A stretch of 44,244 nt of DNA from an uncultured Lachnospiraceae bacterium (GCA_910587045.1 CAJULG010000009.1:1-44244); one strand, 5' to 3'. Numbered from the stretch's first letter, positions 7,689 through 16,481 are shown. Program-made: numbers and translations. The notes: generated from the sequence alone by a model not told the origin.

Positions 7689-8561
7689 CTATTTTTTTAG
7701 CATTGCCTGCAACTCAGGAATGTCAAAGCTATAATGCTTCCCGCAGAAATGGCAGTTAACTTCAATCGGCTGATTCTCTGCGATCATTTCCTCGATATCC
7801 GTCCGGCCGATGCTCATCACTGCCCGGTAAACCCGTTCCCTGGAACAGTCACAACGATAAGCAGTCGGAATGTGATCCATGATACGGAGATCATATCCCT
7901 GGAATAACTGTTCCATCATATCCTCCGGTGTCATTCCTGCATCCAGCAGACTGGTGACAGAGGAGAAGTCCTTCAGACGTTCCTCTAATGCAGTGATCAG
8001 GGCGTCATCTGCAAAGGGCATAAGCTGAATGATAAACCCGCCGGCCTGCTTCACAGTATTGTTTCGTTCCATCAGAACCCCCAGTGCAACGGAGCTTGGC
8101 ACCTGCTCACTGGTAGCGAAATAGTAGGTCAGATCCTCTGCGATCTCACCGGATACCAGATGGGTCTGTCCCACATAAGGCTCCTTCAGACCGATATCCT
8201 TGATGACGCTCAGGACACCCAGATCCAGTGCTCTGGCAACATCTAATTTCCCTTTGCTGTTCGCCGGAAGAATGACATTTGGATTTGTAACATAGCCTTT
8301 TACATTTGCCGCACCGTCTGCGGTAACGATCAATCCTTCAATGGGGCCGGAGCATTTGATCTGCAAAGTAGTCAGATCGCTTTCTGACTTGCTCATACTG
8401 CCCATCATGGCGCCGGCAGTCAGCAGACGACCCAGAGCGGCAGTCGCTACCGGGCTGGTATTATGAATCCCGCGGGCGGTCTCCGCCATTTCCTTTGTTG
8501 TTGCAGCGAAGAACCGCACCTGGTCATTGGCAGCGGTTCCCCGAATAATATAATCAGACAT
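7689..8561 (-). CDS. hslO: Hsp33 redox-regulated chaperone
   Basis: 290 residues starting MSDYIIRGTA, the typical Hsp33 start. A longer in-frame reading to 8840 exists only because the neighbouring methyltransferase is open in this frame; GGAGAAAGGAAA before the ATG at 8561 decides the start. The N-terminal chaperone domain includes SPVATAALGRLL and the redox switch is at the C-terminus: CDCS, then CHFCGKHY, giving the CxC...CxxC zinc site. In reduced form Hsp33 is Zn-bound and inactive; oxidation opens the site and turns on holdase activity in the cytosol. It lies 37 bases downstream of the methyltransferase gene and is probably co-transcribed with it. Confidence 0.96.
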   Translation of the reverse strand: MSDYIIRGTAANDQVRFFAATTKEMAETARGIHNTSPVATAALGRLLTAGAMMGSMSKSESDLTTLQIKCSGPIEGLIVTADGAANVKGYVTNPNVILPANSKGKLDVARALDLGVLSVIKDIGLKEPYVGQTHLVSGEIAEDLTYYFATSEQVPSSVALGVLMERNNTVKQAGGFIIQLMPFADDALITALEERLKDFSSVTSLLDAGMTPEDMMEQLFQGYDLRIMDHIPTAYRCDCSRERVYRAVMSIGRTDIEEMIAENQPIEVNCHFCGKHYSFDIPELQAMLKK

Positions 8562-8598
8562 TCTGTATTTCCTTTCTCCACAATATAAATCATGAATT

Positions 8599-9357
8599 CT
8601 ATGGGGTTTTCCCCTGTTCTCTTGCCACCACATGAATGCGGGTGCTGGTTTCTGTCGGCGGTTGCAGGGATAATTCATCATAGGCAGTAATATATTCCAT
8701 GCCTGCCAGAGCCAGCGCCTGCCGGATCTCCTCCAGAGAATAAGCCCGCTGGTAATGCTCCTCCGAGAATTTCCGGAAGAGATCCGGCTGCTCCCGGACA
8801 AAAAGATGCAGGCCGTACTCATGAATCTTCGTATCTGCATCGTAATAATTTTCCCAGATAAAGCTCATTTCCTCCCGATCCTCGGCAATGGTATCCTCCC
8901 CGAGAATATCCCGGTAATAATACTCGGTATGGAAATCGAACAGGAAGCAGCCACCCGGATCCAGATAATTATTAACCAGACGGAATACTGTAACCAATTC
9001 GTCCGGTTCCGTCAGATAATTAATACTGTCACAAAAGCTGACAATGGCGCCTACGGTGCCATACAGTTCGAATTCCCGCATATCCTGAAGCAGATACAGG
9101 ATATCAGAACCGGAAGCGGATTTCTTCTCCATGGCAATCTCCAGCATGTCCGGAGCATTATCAATCCCGATCATATCATAGCCGGCAGCCGCCAGAAGCT
9201 CGGTCAGAGTACCGGTGCCACAGCCAAGCTCGGCAACCAGGCCTCCGGTAATTCCGTATTGCTGTAGCAGCTGACAGAGATACCGGCACCCCTCCCGATA
9301 AGGAATATTATCCATAAGGTTATCATACACCTGGGCAAAGCTGGTATAAGCGTTCAT
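8599..9357 (-). CDS. Class I SAM-dependent methyltransferase, substrate unknown
   Basis: 252 residues from the ATG at 9357, chosen over 9378 because the ribosome binding site GGGAGGGG lies between the two. Motif I VAELGCGTGTLTELLA (about residues 42-57) and acidic motif II GIDNAPDMLE identify a Rossmann methyltransferase; IVSFCDSINYL occupies the position of motif IV. The N-terminal YTSFAQVYDNLMD is typical of the small-molecule methyltransferases annotated only as 'class I SAM methyltransferase' in clostridia. The substrate cannot be told from sequence. It is the first gene of a two-gene unit with hslO, transcribed from the promoter at 9389-9418. Confidence 0.88.
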   Translation of the reverse strand: MNAYTSFAQVYDNLMDNIPYREGCRYLCQLLQQYGITGGLVAELGCGTGTLTELLAAAGYDMIGIDNAPDMLEIAMEKKSASGSDILYLLQDMREFELYGTVGAIVSFCDSINYLTEPDELVTVFRLVNNYLDPGGCFLFDFHTEYYYRDILGEDTIAEDREEMSFIWENYYDADTKIHEYGLHLFVREQPDLFRKFSEEHYQRAYSLEEIRQALALAGMEYITAYDELSLQPPTETSTRIHVVAREQGKTP

Positions 9358-9388
9358 GATGCCCCTCCCTTTTCTCAATCTTCCACTG

Positions 9389-9418
9389 ATTATAGCCTGT
9401 AGAAGGAATGAATGTCAA
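9389..9418 (-). promoter_or_regulatory. Promoter of the methyltransferase-hslO unit
   Basis: On the minus strand TTGACA, an 18-base spacer, then TATAAT, placed about 32 bases before the methyltransferase ATG. It is back to back with the plus-strand promoter at 9423-9451, with only 4 bases between the two -35 boxes. Confidence 0.75.
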
Positions 9419-9422
9419 ATAG

Positions 9423-9451
9423 TTGTGAGAATGGACAGGATGTAGTATATT
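9423..9451 (+). promoter_or_regulatory. Promoter of the 358-residue membrane protein gene
   Basis: TTGTGA, a 17-base spacer, then TATATT, 24 bases before the ATG at 9476. Confidence 0.6.
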
Positions 9452-9475
9452 AATAATAGAAGGAGCGTATGTTAC

Positions 9476-10552
9476 ATGAAGATTCAGGATCTGAAAAAGG
9501 AGCGGTTAAATCTGCTTTTGCTGAAGAATACGGTTGTCATGCTGATTCCGGCAGTGATCGTATTCGTTGTTATATTTATATTGGTAAGGCAGTATCCTGT
9601 GATATATCAGATGACCTGCCATGACGTTGATACGCTGGAGGAAATGCAGGAATGGTACCAGAAAGGCTGCTATAACGTGAAGGTACGGATTCCCAGCATG
9701 AAATATACCGGCTTTGACTATTATGAAGACGGAAAGCGGACAGGTGCATATTACTATACCTTTGTAAAGAATGAATGCGTATTTCTATTAATGAAGACAA
9801 AGACCCCGGATCCGGTACTGGAAGGAAAGACGGTAAAAGGAAGGATTCTCGCGGATTCGATCAGCCTCACTGCCATGAAGAACGGATTTGCAAAGGAGCT
9901 GGGTCTGGATTATGACTCATTTGAAGCATTTGTTTACCCGTTGCTGCTAAGTGAAATAGATTATCCGTATCTGGAGAATTTTTTAATATGGACGGGCCTG
10001 ATCCTGCCGTATATATCTGCTGCCATGGTAATTCTGCTGTCTGTAGTATGGACGATATTACCCTATCGGCATCCAAGCGTCCGGCAGTTAAGTGAATTTG
10101 GCGACCGGAGGCTGGTATATCAGGAAGTGAAGTCTCAATGCAAGAATCGTCTGATACAGCATAATTATAATTATTATATAACCGATGAGTATTTACTCGT
10201 CAGTAATCCGGCAACTACCGATTTTATAAGGATTGATTTTATCCGCTATATTTCCGGTCATATCGTCACAAGGCGAAACGGTACGCAGGTATATCGTCTT
10301 ACAATGTCAAACCCGGAGAAAATGTTCTATGAGAAGGATTTTCGATCAGAGGCCTGTGCAGACGAGATCATGACTGTGCTTATGCGTCTGAATCCGAAAA
10401 TTGATAACCGGACTATGAAAATATTCGATACCGGTCTGCAGGAGGATGCAGAAGCCCGAAAACCGGAAACGAATTCCACTGAAAGTAATGAAGAAGAAAG
10501 AAAGGATACGATCCCTCTGGAAAAAGAAGCAGCGGAATCCTCTGATATATAG
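9476..10552 (+). CDS. Two-TM membrane protein of unknown function
   Basis: 358 residues after an AAGGAG site. The first helix (about residues 18-40) is followed by an extracytoplasmic domain of about 125 residues containing a tyrosine-rich GFDYYEDGKRTGAYYYTF segment, a second helix (about 165-193), then a cytosolic domain (about 195-320) with alternating strands such as YYITDEYLLVSNP and a closing YEKDFRSEACADEIMTVLMRL helix, a layout reminiscent of a PH-like fold. The last 45 residues are a charged, low-complexity tail rich in Glu. I do not recognise a named family with certainty; similar Lachnospiraceae proteins carry only DUF labels. It is monocistronic and lies between a divergent unit and a convergent gene. 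Confidence 0.75.
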   Translation: MKIQDLKKERLNLLLLKNTVVMLIPAVIVFVVIFILVRQYPVIYQMTCHDVDTLEEMQEWYQKGCYNVKVRIPSMKYTGFDYYEDGKRTGAYYYTFVKNECVFLLMKTKTPDPVLEGKTVKGRILADSISLTAMKNGFAKELGLDYDSFEAFVYPLLLSEIDYPYLENFLIWTGLILPYISAAMVILLSVVWTILPYRHPSVRQLSEFGDRRLVYQEVKSQCKNRLIQHNYNYYITDEYLLVSNPATTDFIRIDFIRYISGHIVTRRNGTQVYRLTMSNPEKMFYEKDFRSEACADEIMTVLMRLNPKIDNRTMKIFDTGLQEDAEARKPETNSTESNEEERKDTIPLEKEAAESSDI

Positions 10553-10601
10553 ATGTTTCTAACAATATATTCCGGTTGCATCATGTCTTTTATACAAAGA
10601 A

Positions 10602-10642
10602 AAGCGTCCGGTGCATTCCGTTCAGGAAAGCACCGGACGCTT
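10602..10642 (-). terminator. Hairpin terminator between convergent genes
   Basis: A perfect 13-base-pair stem (AAGCGTCCGGTGC and complement) with an internal TTCC/GGAA mini-stem in the loop. Read on the minus strand it is followed by TTTTCTTTG, so it best serves the acidic-protein gene at 10667-11137; it also lies 50 bases after the plus-strand gene. Confidence 0.75.
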
Positions 10643-10666
10643 CTGTAGTCAGAAGAAAAGGAAGGA

Positions 10667-11137
10667 TCAGATGTTACCATCCAATGCTGCCTGTTCAGTT
10701 AACACGTCATCGTCTTCAGAAACATCGGATAATCCTTCATATTCAAAAGGAGTATCCGTATCTTCGGTAATGGTATCTTCCTTTGCAGCAAATGTAACTT
10801 CCTTTGGTTCCTCCGTCTTTGCGGATACGGCTTCCTTTACCGGCTCTGTTGTTTCCTCCGGACTGATCGCAATAGAAGTATACCCCCGGTTCGAGGTATC
10901 CTCTGTCTCTTCCACTTCATCATCAAAGAACTCTGCATCATCAAAGAAATCCTCATCCTTTGATCCAAGCACCTTGTCTGTCACAAAAGACTTGGCGGTA
11001 TCTAATTTATCCTTTATCTCTGCTTTCTGAAAGAATTCTTTTATCTTATCCTTGTAGATATAGCATGCAGTTCCCACTGCTGCAATACCTGCAAAGACAG
11101 TTACGACCTTCATGAACGACCCAAACTTTTTACTCAA
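10667..11137 (-). CDS. Membrane-anchored acidic protein of unknown function (TTG start)
   Basis: 156 residues starting at TTG, supported by AGGAGAGATGG 8 bases upstream; the first ATG (at 11113) has no such site. One membrane helix (about residues 9-27) is followed by a short amphipathic DKIKEFFQKAEIKDKLDTAK segment, then a disordered tail rich in Asp, Glu, Thr and Pro (for example KDEDFFDDAEFFDDE). The layout resembles small YtxH-like gram-positive membrane proteins, but the acidic tail is unlike them. It has its own promoter and a hairpin terminator. Long plus-strand open frames lie opposite this tail and are artefacts of its Glu/Asp/Ser codons. Confidence 0.75.
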   Translation of the reverse strand: MSKKFGSFMKVVTVFAGIAAVGTACYIYKDKIKEFFQKAEIKDKLDTAKSFVTDKVLGSKDEDFFDDAEFFDDEVEETEDTSNRGYTSIAISPEETTEPVKEAVSAKTEEPKEVTFAAKEDTITEDTDTPFEYEGLSDVSEDDDVLTEQAALDGNI

Positions 11138-11186
11138 AATTCCATCTCTCCTTTGACTTTTTAATGTATTGTTTCACATATTGAAT

Positions 11187-11215
11187 ATTTTAATACGAAA
11201 CGGGTGAAAAATCAA
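11187..11215 (-). promoter_or_regulatory. Promoter of the acidic membrane protein gene
   Basis: On the minus strand TTGATT, a 17-base spacer, then TAAAAT, 49 bases before the TTG start. Confidence 0.6.
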
Positions 11216-11268
11216 TTATAATCTAACAGGAAATACCAGCATATACAAAATATGTAAAGCTGCCTTCA

Positions 11269-11298
11269 TTGCCAAAAAGGAAAGCGTTGTGGTAGAAT
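11269..11298 (+). promoter_or_regulatory. Promoter of the C39-like / MutS-like pair
   Basis: TTGCCA, an 18-base spacer ending in TGG (extended -10), then TAGAAT. About 90 bases of leader follow before the ATG at 11395; the leader contains the palindrome GCCGGCCGGC. Confidence 0.6.
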
Positions 11299-11394
11299 GA
11301 ACGTATAAATGCGAATACAACTTATTGAGGTGAGCGTTTATACAGAATACAAACACAAAGAGCCGGCCGGCTGCGAAACAGACAAAAGAAGGTA

Positions 11395-12255
11395 ATGGAC
11401 AAAATGGAACATCAGGATACCCCGAATAAACTGAAAGCGTTATCCATAGTGCTGCTGATTTCAGCTATATGTCTGATCGGTATTATCTTCTATGCCGGTA
11501 ACTGGGAATCCATAGCACAGATTAACTGGAAAGAACGGATACAGCAGATTTCGGAAGCGGTAAAGGAGCGGATCGCACCGGGGCCGGAGATGATCGAGGC
11601 CGGGTATGAAGCAGTGGATATGTCCCATTCCATGCCGGTATTTATGACCACACTGGAGGAAGGCAGCATGATCGATGTTCCGTTGATCAGTCAGGAGGAA
11701 TGTGGTTATCAGACCGGCTGTGAACTGGTAAGCGGTGCAATGGTGCTGCAGTATTATGGTACGGAGGCAAGTCCGCAGGATGTATATGAGGTAATCCCGA
11801 AATCACTTACGAATTGGAATGCAGATGGAACCGGAGCAGATCCCCGGCAGGTATTCATTGGTGATCCTCAGGGTATGGGCGGTTACGGTTGCTATGCAGA
11901 CCCCTTGATTGATGCTATGAATCAGCTTCTGAATGAAGAATGGCATGCGATCAATATCAGCGGTACTTCACTTGCAGAACTGGAGGAAGGATATCTGAAG
12001 AAGGGTACGCCGGTCATCATATGGACAACGATCCATATGATGGAGCCGGGCAACGGAAAACGATGGAAACTGCAGGACGGTACGGAATTTCAGTGGATCG
12101 CAGGTGAGCACTGTCTGGTTCTGGTCGGTGCAGACGAGGATTACTATTACTTTAATGATCCTAATTATGCAGGAGAGGTTGTTGGATATGAGAGGAAAAC
12201 GGTAGAGGAACGCTACCGCCAGCTGGGGAAGCAGGCAATTATTATTTCCCGTTAG
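11395..12255 (+). CDS. Membrane-anchored C39-like cysteine peptidase
   Basis: 286 residues. A short N-terminus and one membrane helix (about residues 16-34) place the rest outside the cell. The domain from about residue 93 has the papain-like C39_2 pattern: DVPLISQ (Gln100, oxyanion), GCELVSGAMVLQYYG (Cys109 nucleophile, followed by the family's S..M..YYG helix), GEHCLVLVG (His239), and FNDP (Asp255). Family members cut peptides at double-glycine sites or act on cell-wall or unknown substrates; no C39 transporter domain is attached. The next gene starts 22 bases later, so it is in one transcript with the MutS-like gene. The start is ATG at 11395 with AAGAAGG close by; ATG at 11404 is an equally spaced alternative. 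Confidence 0.85.
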   Translation: MDKMEHQDTPNKLKALSIVLLISAICLIGIIFYAGNWESIAQINWKERIQQISEAVKERIAPGPEMIEAGYEAVDMSHSMPVFMTTLEEGSMIDVPLISQEECGYQTGCELVSGAMVLQYYGTEASPQDVYEVIPKSLTNWNADGTGADPRQVFIGDPQGMGGYGCYADPLIDAMNQLLNEEWHAINISGTSLAELEEGYLKKGTPVIIWTTIHMMEPGNGKRWKLQDGTEFQWIAGEHCLVLVGADEDYYYFNDPNYAGEVVGYERKTVEERYRQLGKQAIIISR

Positions 12256-12277
12256 GGAAAATGAAAAGGAACGATAC

Positions 12278-14107
12278 ATGAAAGAAGAGAATGTATATAC
12301 TGAATTTAATCTGACGCCGGAAGTGCTGGAACGGTATCTGGAATCCTTCCGGCAGTTGCAGGCAAAGCGAAAGCGTACTTTTGGAAGGATAAGTATACTT
12401 CGCCTGTTTGTGTTTATTTTGATGGCCGGCGGTCTGCTGTTTGCTCTGGCGGCACACTTCTGGTGGGGATGGCTGATTGCGGGTATTTCTACATTAGGAT
12501 TTATCGGGCTTATCTTATATCATATGGAAATTGGGAATCATCTGGATTGCGTGGAACGTCTGATCCGGGTGTACGAGCAGTACCAGAAGCGGTTTCGGGG
12601 AGAATGGCAGACGTTTCCTGAGGACGGAAGTGCTTTTATAGAGGAAGGGGACTACGTCTCTGCCGATCTGGATGTGTATGGCCCGGGATCCCTTTATCAA
12701 CTGCTGTGTACAGCGCATACTCCTATGGGAAAGCGACGTTTGGCAGAGGTATTGCGACAGCCGGAAGAAGACGGTTGTATCTGTTCGGCAGAGGAACTTC
12801 GGAATCGACAGGAGGCAGTTGCAGAGCTGGCAGCCAGGAACTCCTTTTCTCTGAATTTTGAGTCACTGGCGATAAAATGTGAATCGGAAGCGCAATATAA
12901 GGAAACAGAATGGGCATCGGTACAGACCGACGCTTCCCGCGGATTTTCCGGGCTGCTCCGTGTTCTGGCGTGGATATATCCGGCTGTATTCGTACTGAGC
13001 ATTGTCGGAGCATTTTTACAGTGGTGGCAGTCTGGCGTGATTTTAGTGCTGTTTTTTGTGGCACTCTTCTTTTCCTGGTGTGTGTCAGGCTATTGCCGGG
13101 AGAGAGTCGGTGATATGTTCCGGCATTCCCGTTCTATGCAGGCATATCTCTATATGCTGGATGCGCTGGCATCCGAGCCATTCGAGGCGCCCTATTTAAA
13201 AGAATTACAGGAGACGGTGAGCGGGACAGATGGAAAGAATGAGAATCTTCTGCTTGGCCTGAGACAACTGGAGGGCCTTCTGGCTGCATACAATATCAGA
13301 TATAATCCGATGGCTCACTGGCTGCTCAGCGGATGCTGTTTATATGACATTCACCTGGCAGGCCGGGCCGTGAAGTGGGATCAGCGATATGGTAAATGTC
13401 TGAGACAGGGCATAAATGCGCTTGGAGAATTGGAAATGCTGTCCAGTCTGGCGGTACTGGGGCGAACTGCCCGGGTATCCTACCCGGAGTTTGTAGAACA
13501 TACAACGCCGGAATTGCAAATAAAGCAGGCAGTCCATCCGTTGCTGCCGGCAGAAGCTGCAGTGGCCAATGACATTTCCCTTTGCGGACAGACCATAATC
13601 ATTACAGGCTCGAATATGTCAGGAAAGACCACCTTTCTGCGGACGATCGGTCTGAACCTGATCCTCGCATATGCCGGTGCGCCGGTATGCTGTCAGGAAA
13701 TGAAGGTATCTCTTATGAGGATCTTTACCTCCATGCGGGTGACGGATGATGTCAAGCATGGGATTTCCACTTTTTATGCCGAGATTCTCCGGATAAAAGA
13801 AATGATAGAATATGGAAAGTGCAGCCGGCCTATGCTCTGCCTGGTAGATGAGATATTCAAAGGAACTAATTCGGCGGACCGGATCGTTGGTGCAGAGGCT
13901 GTGATCCGGAGACTGTCAGGCAAAGAAGCCATTGTGATTGTCTCTACCCATGATTTTGAACTGTGCAAGATTGCTGATAATTATCATTTTGAGGAATCTT
14001 ATGAAAATGACCGGTTGACATTTGACTATCGTTTGAGGAAAGGAATTTGCACAACGACCAATGCGTTATATCTTCTGAAAATGGCAGGATTGACGGAAAC
14101 AGAATAA
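12278..14107 (+). CDS. Membrane-anchored MutS-like ATPase
   Basis: 609 residues. Two helices near the N-terminus (about 45-63 and 66-86) and two more in the middle (about 230-250 and 253-272) interrupt a MutS-type core: GSLYQLLCTAHTPMGKRRL corresponds to the start of MutS core domain III, and the C-terminal ATPase has Walker A GSNMSGKTT (about 444-452), FTSMRVTDDVKHGISTF, Walker B LCLVDEIFKGTN, and the STHD H-loop. Mismatch-recognition domains I and II are absent, so it should not be named MutS proper. Such membrane MutS homologues are widespread but have no assigned role. Co-transcription with an exported C39-like peptidase is notable. Confidence 0.88.
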   Translation: MKEENVYTEFNLTPEVLERYLESFRQLQAKRKRTFGRISILRLFVFILMAGGLLFALAAHFWWGWLIAGISTLGFIGLILYHMEIGNHLDCVERLIRVYEQYQKRFRGEWQTFPEDGSAFIEEGDYVSADLDVYGPGSLYQLLCTAHTPMGKRRLAEVLRQPEEDGCICSAEELRNRQEAVAELAARNSFSLNFESLAIKCESEAQYKETEWASVQTDASRGFSGLLRVLAWIYPAVFVLSIVGAFLQWWQSGVILVLFFVALFFSWCVSGYCRERVGDMFRHSRSMQAYLYMLDALASEPFEAPYLKELQETVSGTDGKNENLLLGLRQLEGLLAAYNIRYNPMAHWLLSGCCLYDIHLAGRAVKWDQRYGKCLRQGINALGELEMLSSLAVLGRTARVSYPEFVEHTTPELQIKQAVHPLLPAEAAVANDISLCGQTIIITGSNMSGKTTFLRTIGLNLILAYAGAPVCCQEMKVSLMRIFTSMRVTDDVKHGISTFYAEILRIKEMIEYGKCSRPMLCLVDEIFKGTNSADRIVGAEAVIRRLSGKEAIVIVSTHDFELCKIADNYHFEESYENDRLTFDYRLRKGICTTTNALYLLKMAGLTETE

Positions 14108-14167
14108 AATTGGTCAGATTGCACAAAAAAGTTTGGGAAAATACCACGAATTGACATGGATTCAATA

Positions 14168-14196
14168 TTGAATAATCCCGGTTCTTGTGCTAAAAT
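14168..14196 (+). promoter_or_regulatory. Promoter of the 701-residue orphan gene
   Basis: TTGAAT, a 17-base spacer ending in TGC (extended -10), then TAAAAT. The leader is about 78 bases. A consensus TTGACA at 14151-14156 lies just upstream but has no well-placed -10. Confidence 0.6.
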
Positions 14197-14280
14197 ATCC
14201 ATAAGTGAGAAGATATTTATACATATTAGACATAAAAAACACAGGCGTATGTATGAATGATGACAAGGGGGTAAAACGAG

Positions 14281-16386
14281 ATGATGTTACCAGCAAATAT
14301 AACTGCATCAAATGAGAATAATGTTCTTTCTATTGCAGCATCCAGTAATAAGAGTCTGCTGATCCGTTTTCTAAATGAACAGGTGGAAGATGGCTTCTAT
14401 ACCCTGGTGATCGATTATCTGAAGGATGGTAATTTTGATTTAGCTTCCATGATGGTAGACGAAGAAGTGAAGACTCAGTGTACGAAGCTTTATGAACTGG
14501 CTGCTTTTGTGGATGAGGAGATTAAGAAACCTGCCAGATATGAGATTGAGGAGTGGATTGAACCACTGTTTAAGTTTGTATATGGTGATATTGAGCCGGA
14601 TAATGTGGATTCGGTGATCAGTACCACTGGTATTTACCGTTATAGTGTCTGGCTGCTGTATCTTTATCAGACAGAGCGTTTTACCACGGCAATGTGCCTG
14701 ATCGGTGAGCGGATCGCACCGCTTCTGATCAATTCTTATTATCAGAATATGGAAACCGATGAACGCTCAAAGAATTTCAATAAGGCTGTAATGGGCTATA
14801 TGGATTTGATCAATGTGGTTCTGGAGATGAACATTCCGGCAAGTGTAGCCAAATGCGATGCCTTTTTGAACAACCTGGAGGTTCTCTACGATTACTTTGT
14901 TGAGGATGATGATGTTGGAAACGATTATAAGATTCAGTTAAGCATCGGTCTGTTTAATGCCTTCATTAAGAATGAGAGTTATGACAAGGCGTTTGAATTC
15001 TATGGATTGAATGCAGAACATATACCGGTTGATAATCTGAATGTATATGAAAGCTTTAAGGAACTGATCCGTAACTGTCAGAGTACCCAGTATGCGAATG
15101 TACTGAGCCGGGCGGTAGTAACTGCCATATCCAAGCAGGACATCTATAACCGGCGGATTGATTCTCTGATCACAGAGGTTTCTACATTTATCCGTAAAGT
15201 TTATCGTTATGTAGAGGATGAACCGGAGATGAAGCGGAATCTGCAGATTCTTGGCGTGGGTGCCGGCTTAAGTGATAAGAGTAATGTATTTGAAGGCTTA
15301 TTTGAATATAATCTGGTGTTCCATGAATGCGGGATCAAGGCTCTTGTGAATCAGGATAACGCAGGACGCTCCTGGGAAGAGAAGTATGAGATTCTGGAGA
15401 TGCTGTATACCACGTTAAACGTTGTATTTGACGGCTATAGCGTATATGAACTGTCGAACCGGATTGAGCATCAGTATGTAGAATTGAACTGGATCGGCAA
15501 TTATGTAAATGGTAATCCATCCCTGCTGAAGTCTCTGTTTAGTATCAAGGAGAAGATTAAAGCATTTAAGATCCGTAAGAATTCAATTATTGAGAAGAGT
15601 AAGGTGAATCATGAGATCAAGCGGATGCTGGAGGACAGACAGAAGCATCTGATCTTTATGACTGCAGACGATATGATTTCAAACGGTCTGGATGCTCCGT
15701 CCAAGTATATATTGAGTAACGGTTATGATGCAGGAAAGGCAGAGAAGATGTTCACGAAGACCTTCTCAGAGATCGTACTTCCGATCCGGTATCGAAAGAA
15801 TGCTCCGGTACAGAAGACGTCTATATTCGGGAAAGCTGCATCGCAGCAGGAGGAAGAATTGAAGGTATTAATGGCCAATCCTCTGATTCAGGATATGTTA
15901 TGCAAGAGTGAGTGGCTTTGGTATCAGTATAGTGAGAAGGGGAAGGATGCCCAGTCTCCGGAAGAAGTAACATATAGTGTGGCGTGTCTGGTGAAGGTGG
16001 TTGAGGTGTTCCTGAGCCGCAGCAATTCTGCAGGTGCACCAGTGGCAGAGAAGCCGGCAGAGAAACCGAATAAGCGTGTGATCATCACGAAGACTGGTAA
16101 GGTAATTGAATTATCCGATGAGTCCGATAAACCGAAACCGGTAGCTGCTCAGCCACAGGGACCTACGATTGTAGATTTTATCAATAACATCGCCAATTCC
16201 TTGAAGAATACCAGCGAAGAGAATGTCCAGTATGTTAAGAATTATCTGACCGACTGGGTGGATGTTCTGATGGGAAACAAATTTGATAAGGATATGATGC
16301 TTGAGGTTTTTGAAGCAGAGGAGGTTCGGAGCAAGACGTTACAGGTGATTAAGAAGTTAAGCTACGACATGCTGCCACTCAAGTAA
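14281..16386 (+). CDS. Large soluble helical protein of unknown function
   Basis: 701 residues with AAGGGGGT before an ATG ATG pair. No signal peptide, membrane helix or nucleotide-binding motif is visible. The sequence is predicted to be almost wholly helical, rich in Asn, Tyr, Asp and Leu, with TPR-like spacing in places (for example LIRFLNEQVEDGFYTLVIDY and SYDKAFEFYGLNAEHIPVDN). Around residues 585-630 there is a Pro/Ala/Lys linker (PVAEKPAEKPNKRV) and then a compact C-terminal unit starting GPTIVDFINNIANSL. That shape suggests a scaffold or adaptor protein. Its codon use is the chromosomal norm, and it has its own promoter and terminator. I do not recognise a family. Confidence 0.85.
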   Translation: MMLPANITASNENNVLSIAASSNKSLLIRFLNEQVEDGFYTLVIDYLKDGNFDLASMMVDEEVKTQCTKLYELAAFVDEEIKKPARYEIEEWIEPLFKFVYGDIEPDNVDSVISTTGIYRYSVWLLYLYQTERFTTAMCLIGERIAPLLINSYYQNMETDERSKNFNKAVMGYMDLINVVLEMNIPASVAKCDAFLNNLEVLYDYFVEDDDVGNDYKIQLSIGLFNAFIKNESYDKAFEFYGLNAEHIPVDNLNVYESFKELIRNCQSTQYANVLSRAVVTAISKQDIYNRRIDSLITEVSTFIRKVYRYVEDEPEMKRNLQILGVGAGLSDKSNVFEGLFEYNLVFHECGIKALVNQDNAGRSWEEKYEILEMLYTTLNVVFDGYSVYELSNRIEHQYVELNWIGNYVNGNPSLLKSLFSIKEKIKAFKIRKNSIIEKSKVNHEIKRMLEDRQKHLIFMTADDMISNGLDAPSKYILSNGYDAGKAEKMFTKTFSEIVLPIRYRKNAPVQKTSIFGKAASQQEEELKVLMANPLIQDMLCKSEWLWYQYSEKGKDAQSPEEVTYSVACLVKVVEVFLSRSNSAGAPVAEKPAEKPNKRVIITKTGKVIELSDESDKPKPVAAQPQGPTIVDFINNIANSLKNTSEENVQYVKNYLTDWVDVLMGNKFDKDMMLEVFEAEEVRSKTLQVIKKLSYDMLPLK

Positions 16387-16425
16387 AGGAACGGGAATCA
16401 TTTATTCACATAAAACCCAAACAGG

Positions 16426-16456
16426 AAAGGCACATTCCATTCGGATGTGCCTTTTT
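16426..16456 (+). terminator. Rho-independent terminator of the 701-residue orphan gene
   Basis: AAAGGCACAT pairs with ATGTGCCTTT around a 9-base loop, followed by T residues, 40 bases after the stop codon. Confidence 0.85.
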
Positions 16457-16481
16457 CATGGATTGTTAAATTAAGATGTAT

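Noticed and set aside
8562..8840. N-terminal extension of Hsp33
   Set aside because: It is the out-of-frame end of the methyltransferase gene; Hsp33 proteins begin at MSDYIIRG, which has its own ribosome binding site.
10576..11030. Plus-strand open frames, serine- and threonine-rich
   Set aside because: They are antisense to the acidic tail of the minus-strand gene at 10667-11137, whose Glu/Asp codons give long open frames on the other strand; no ribosome binding site.
12278..14107. Naming the MutS-like gene as mismatch repair mutS or mutS2
   Set aside because: It lacks mismatch-recognition domains I/II and the MutS2 Smr domain, and has membrane helices.
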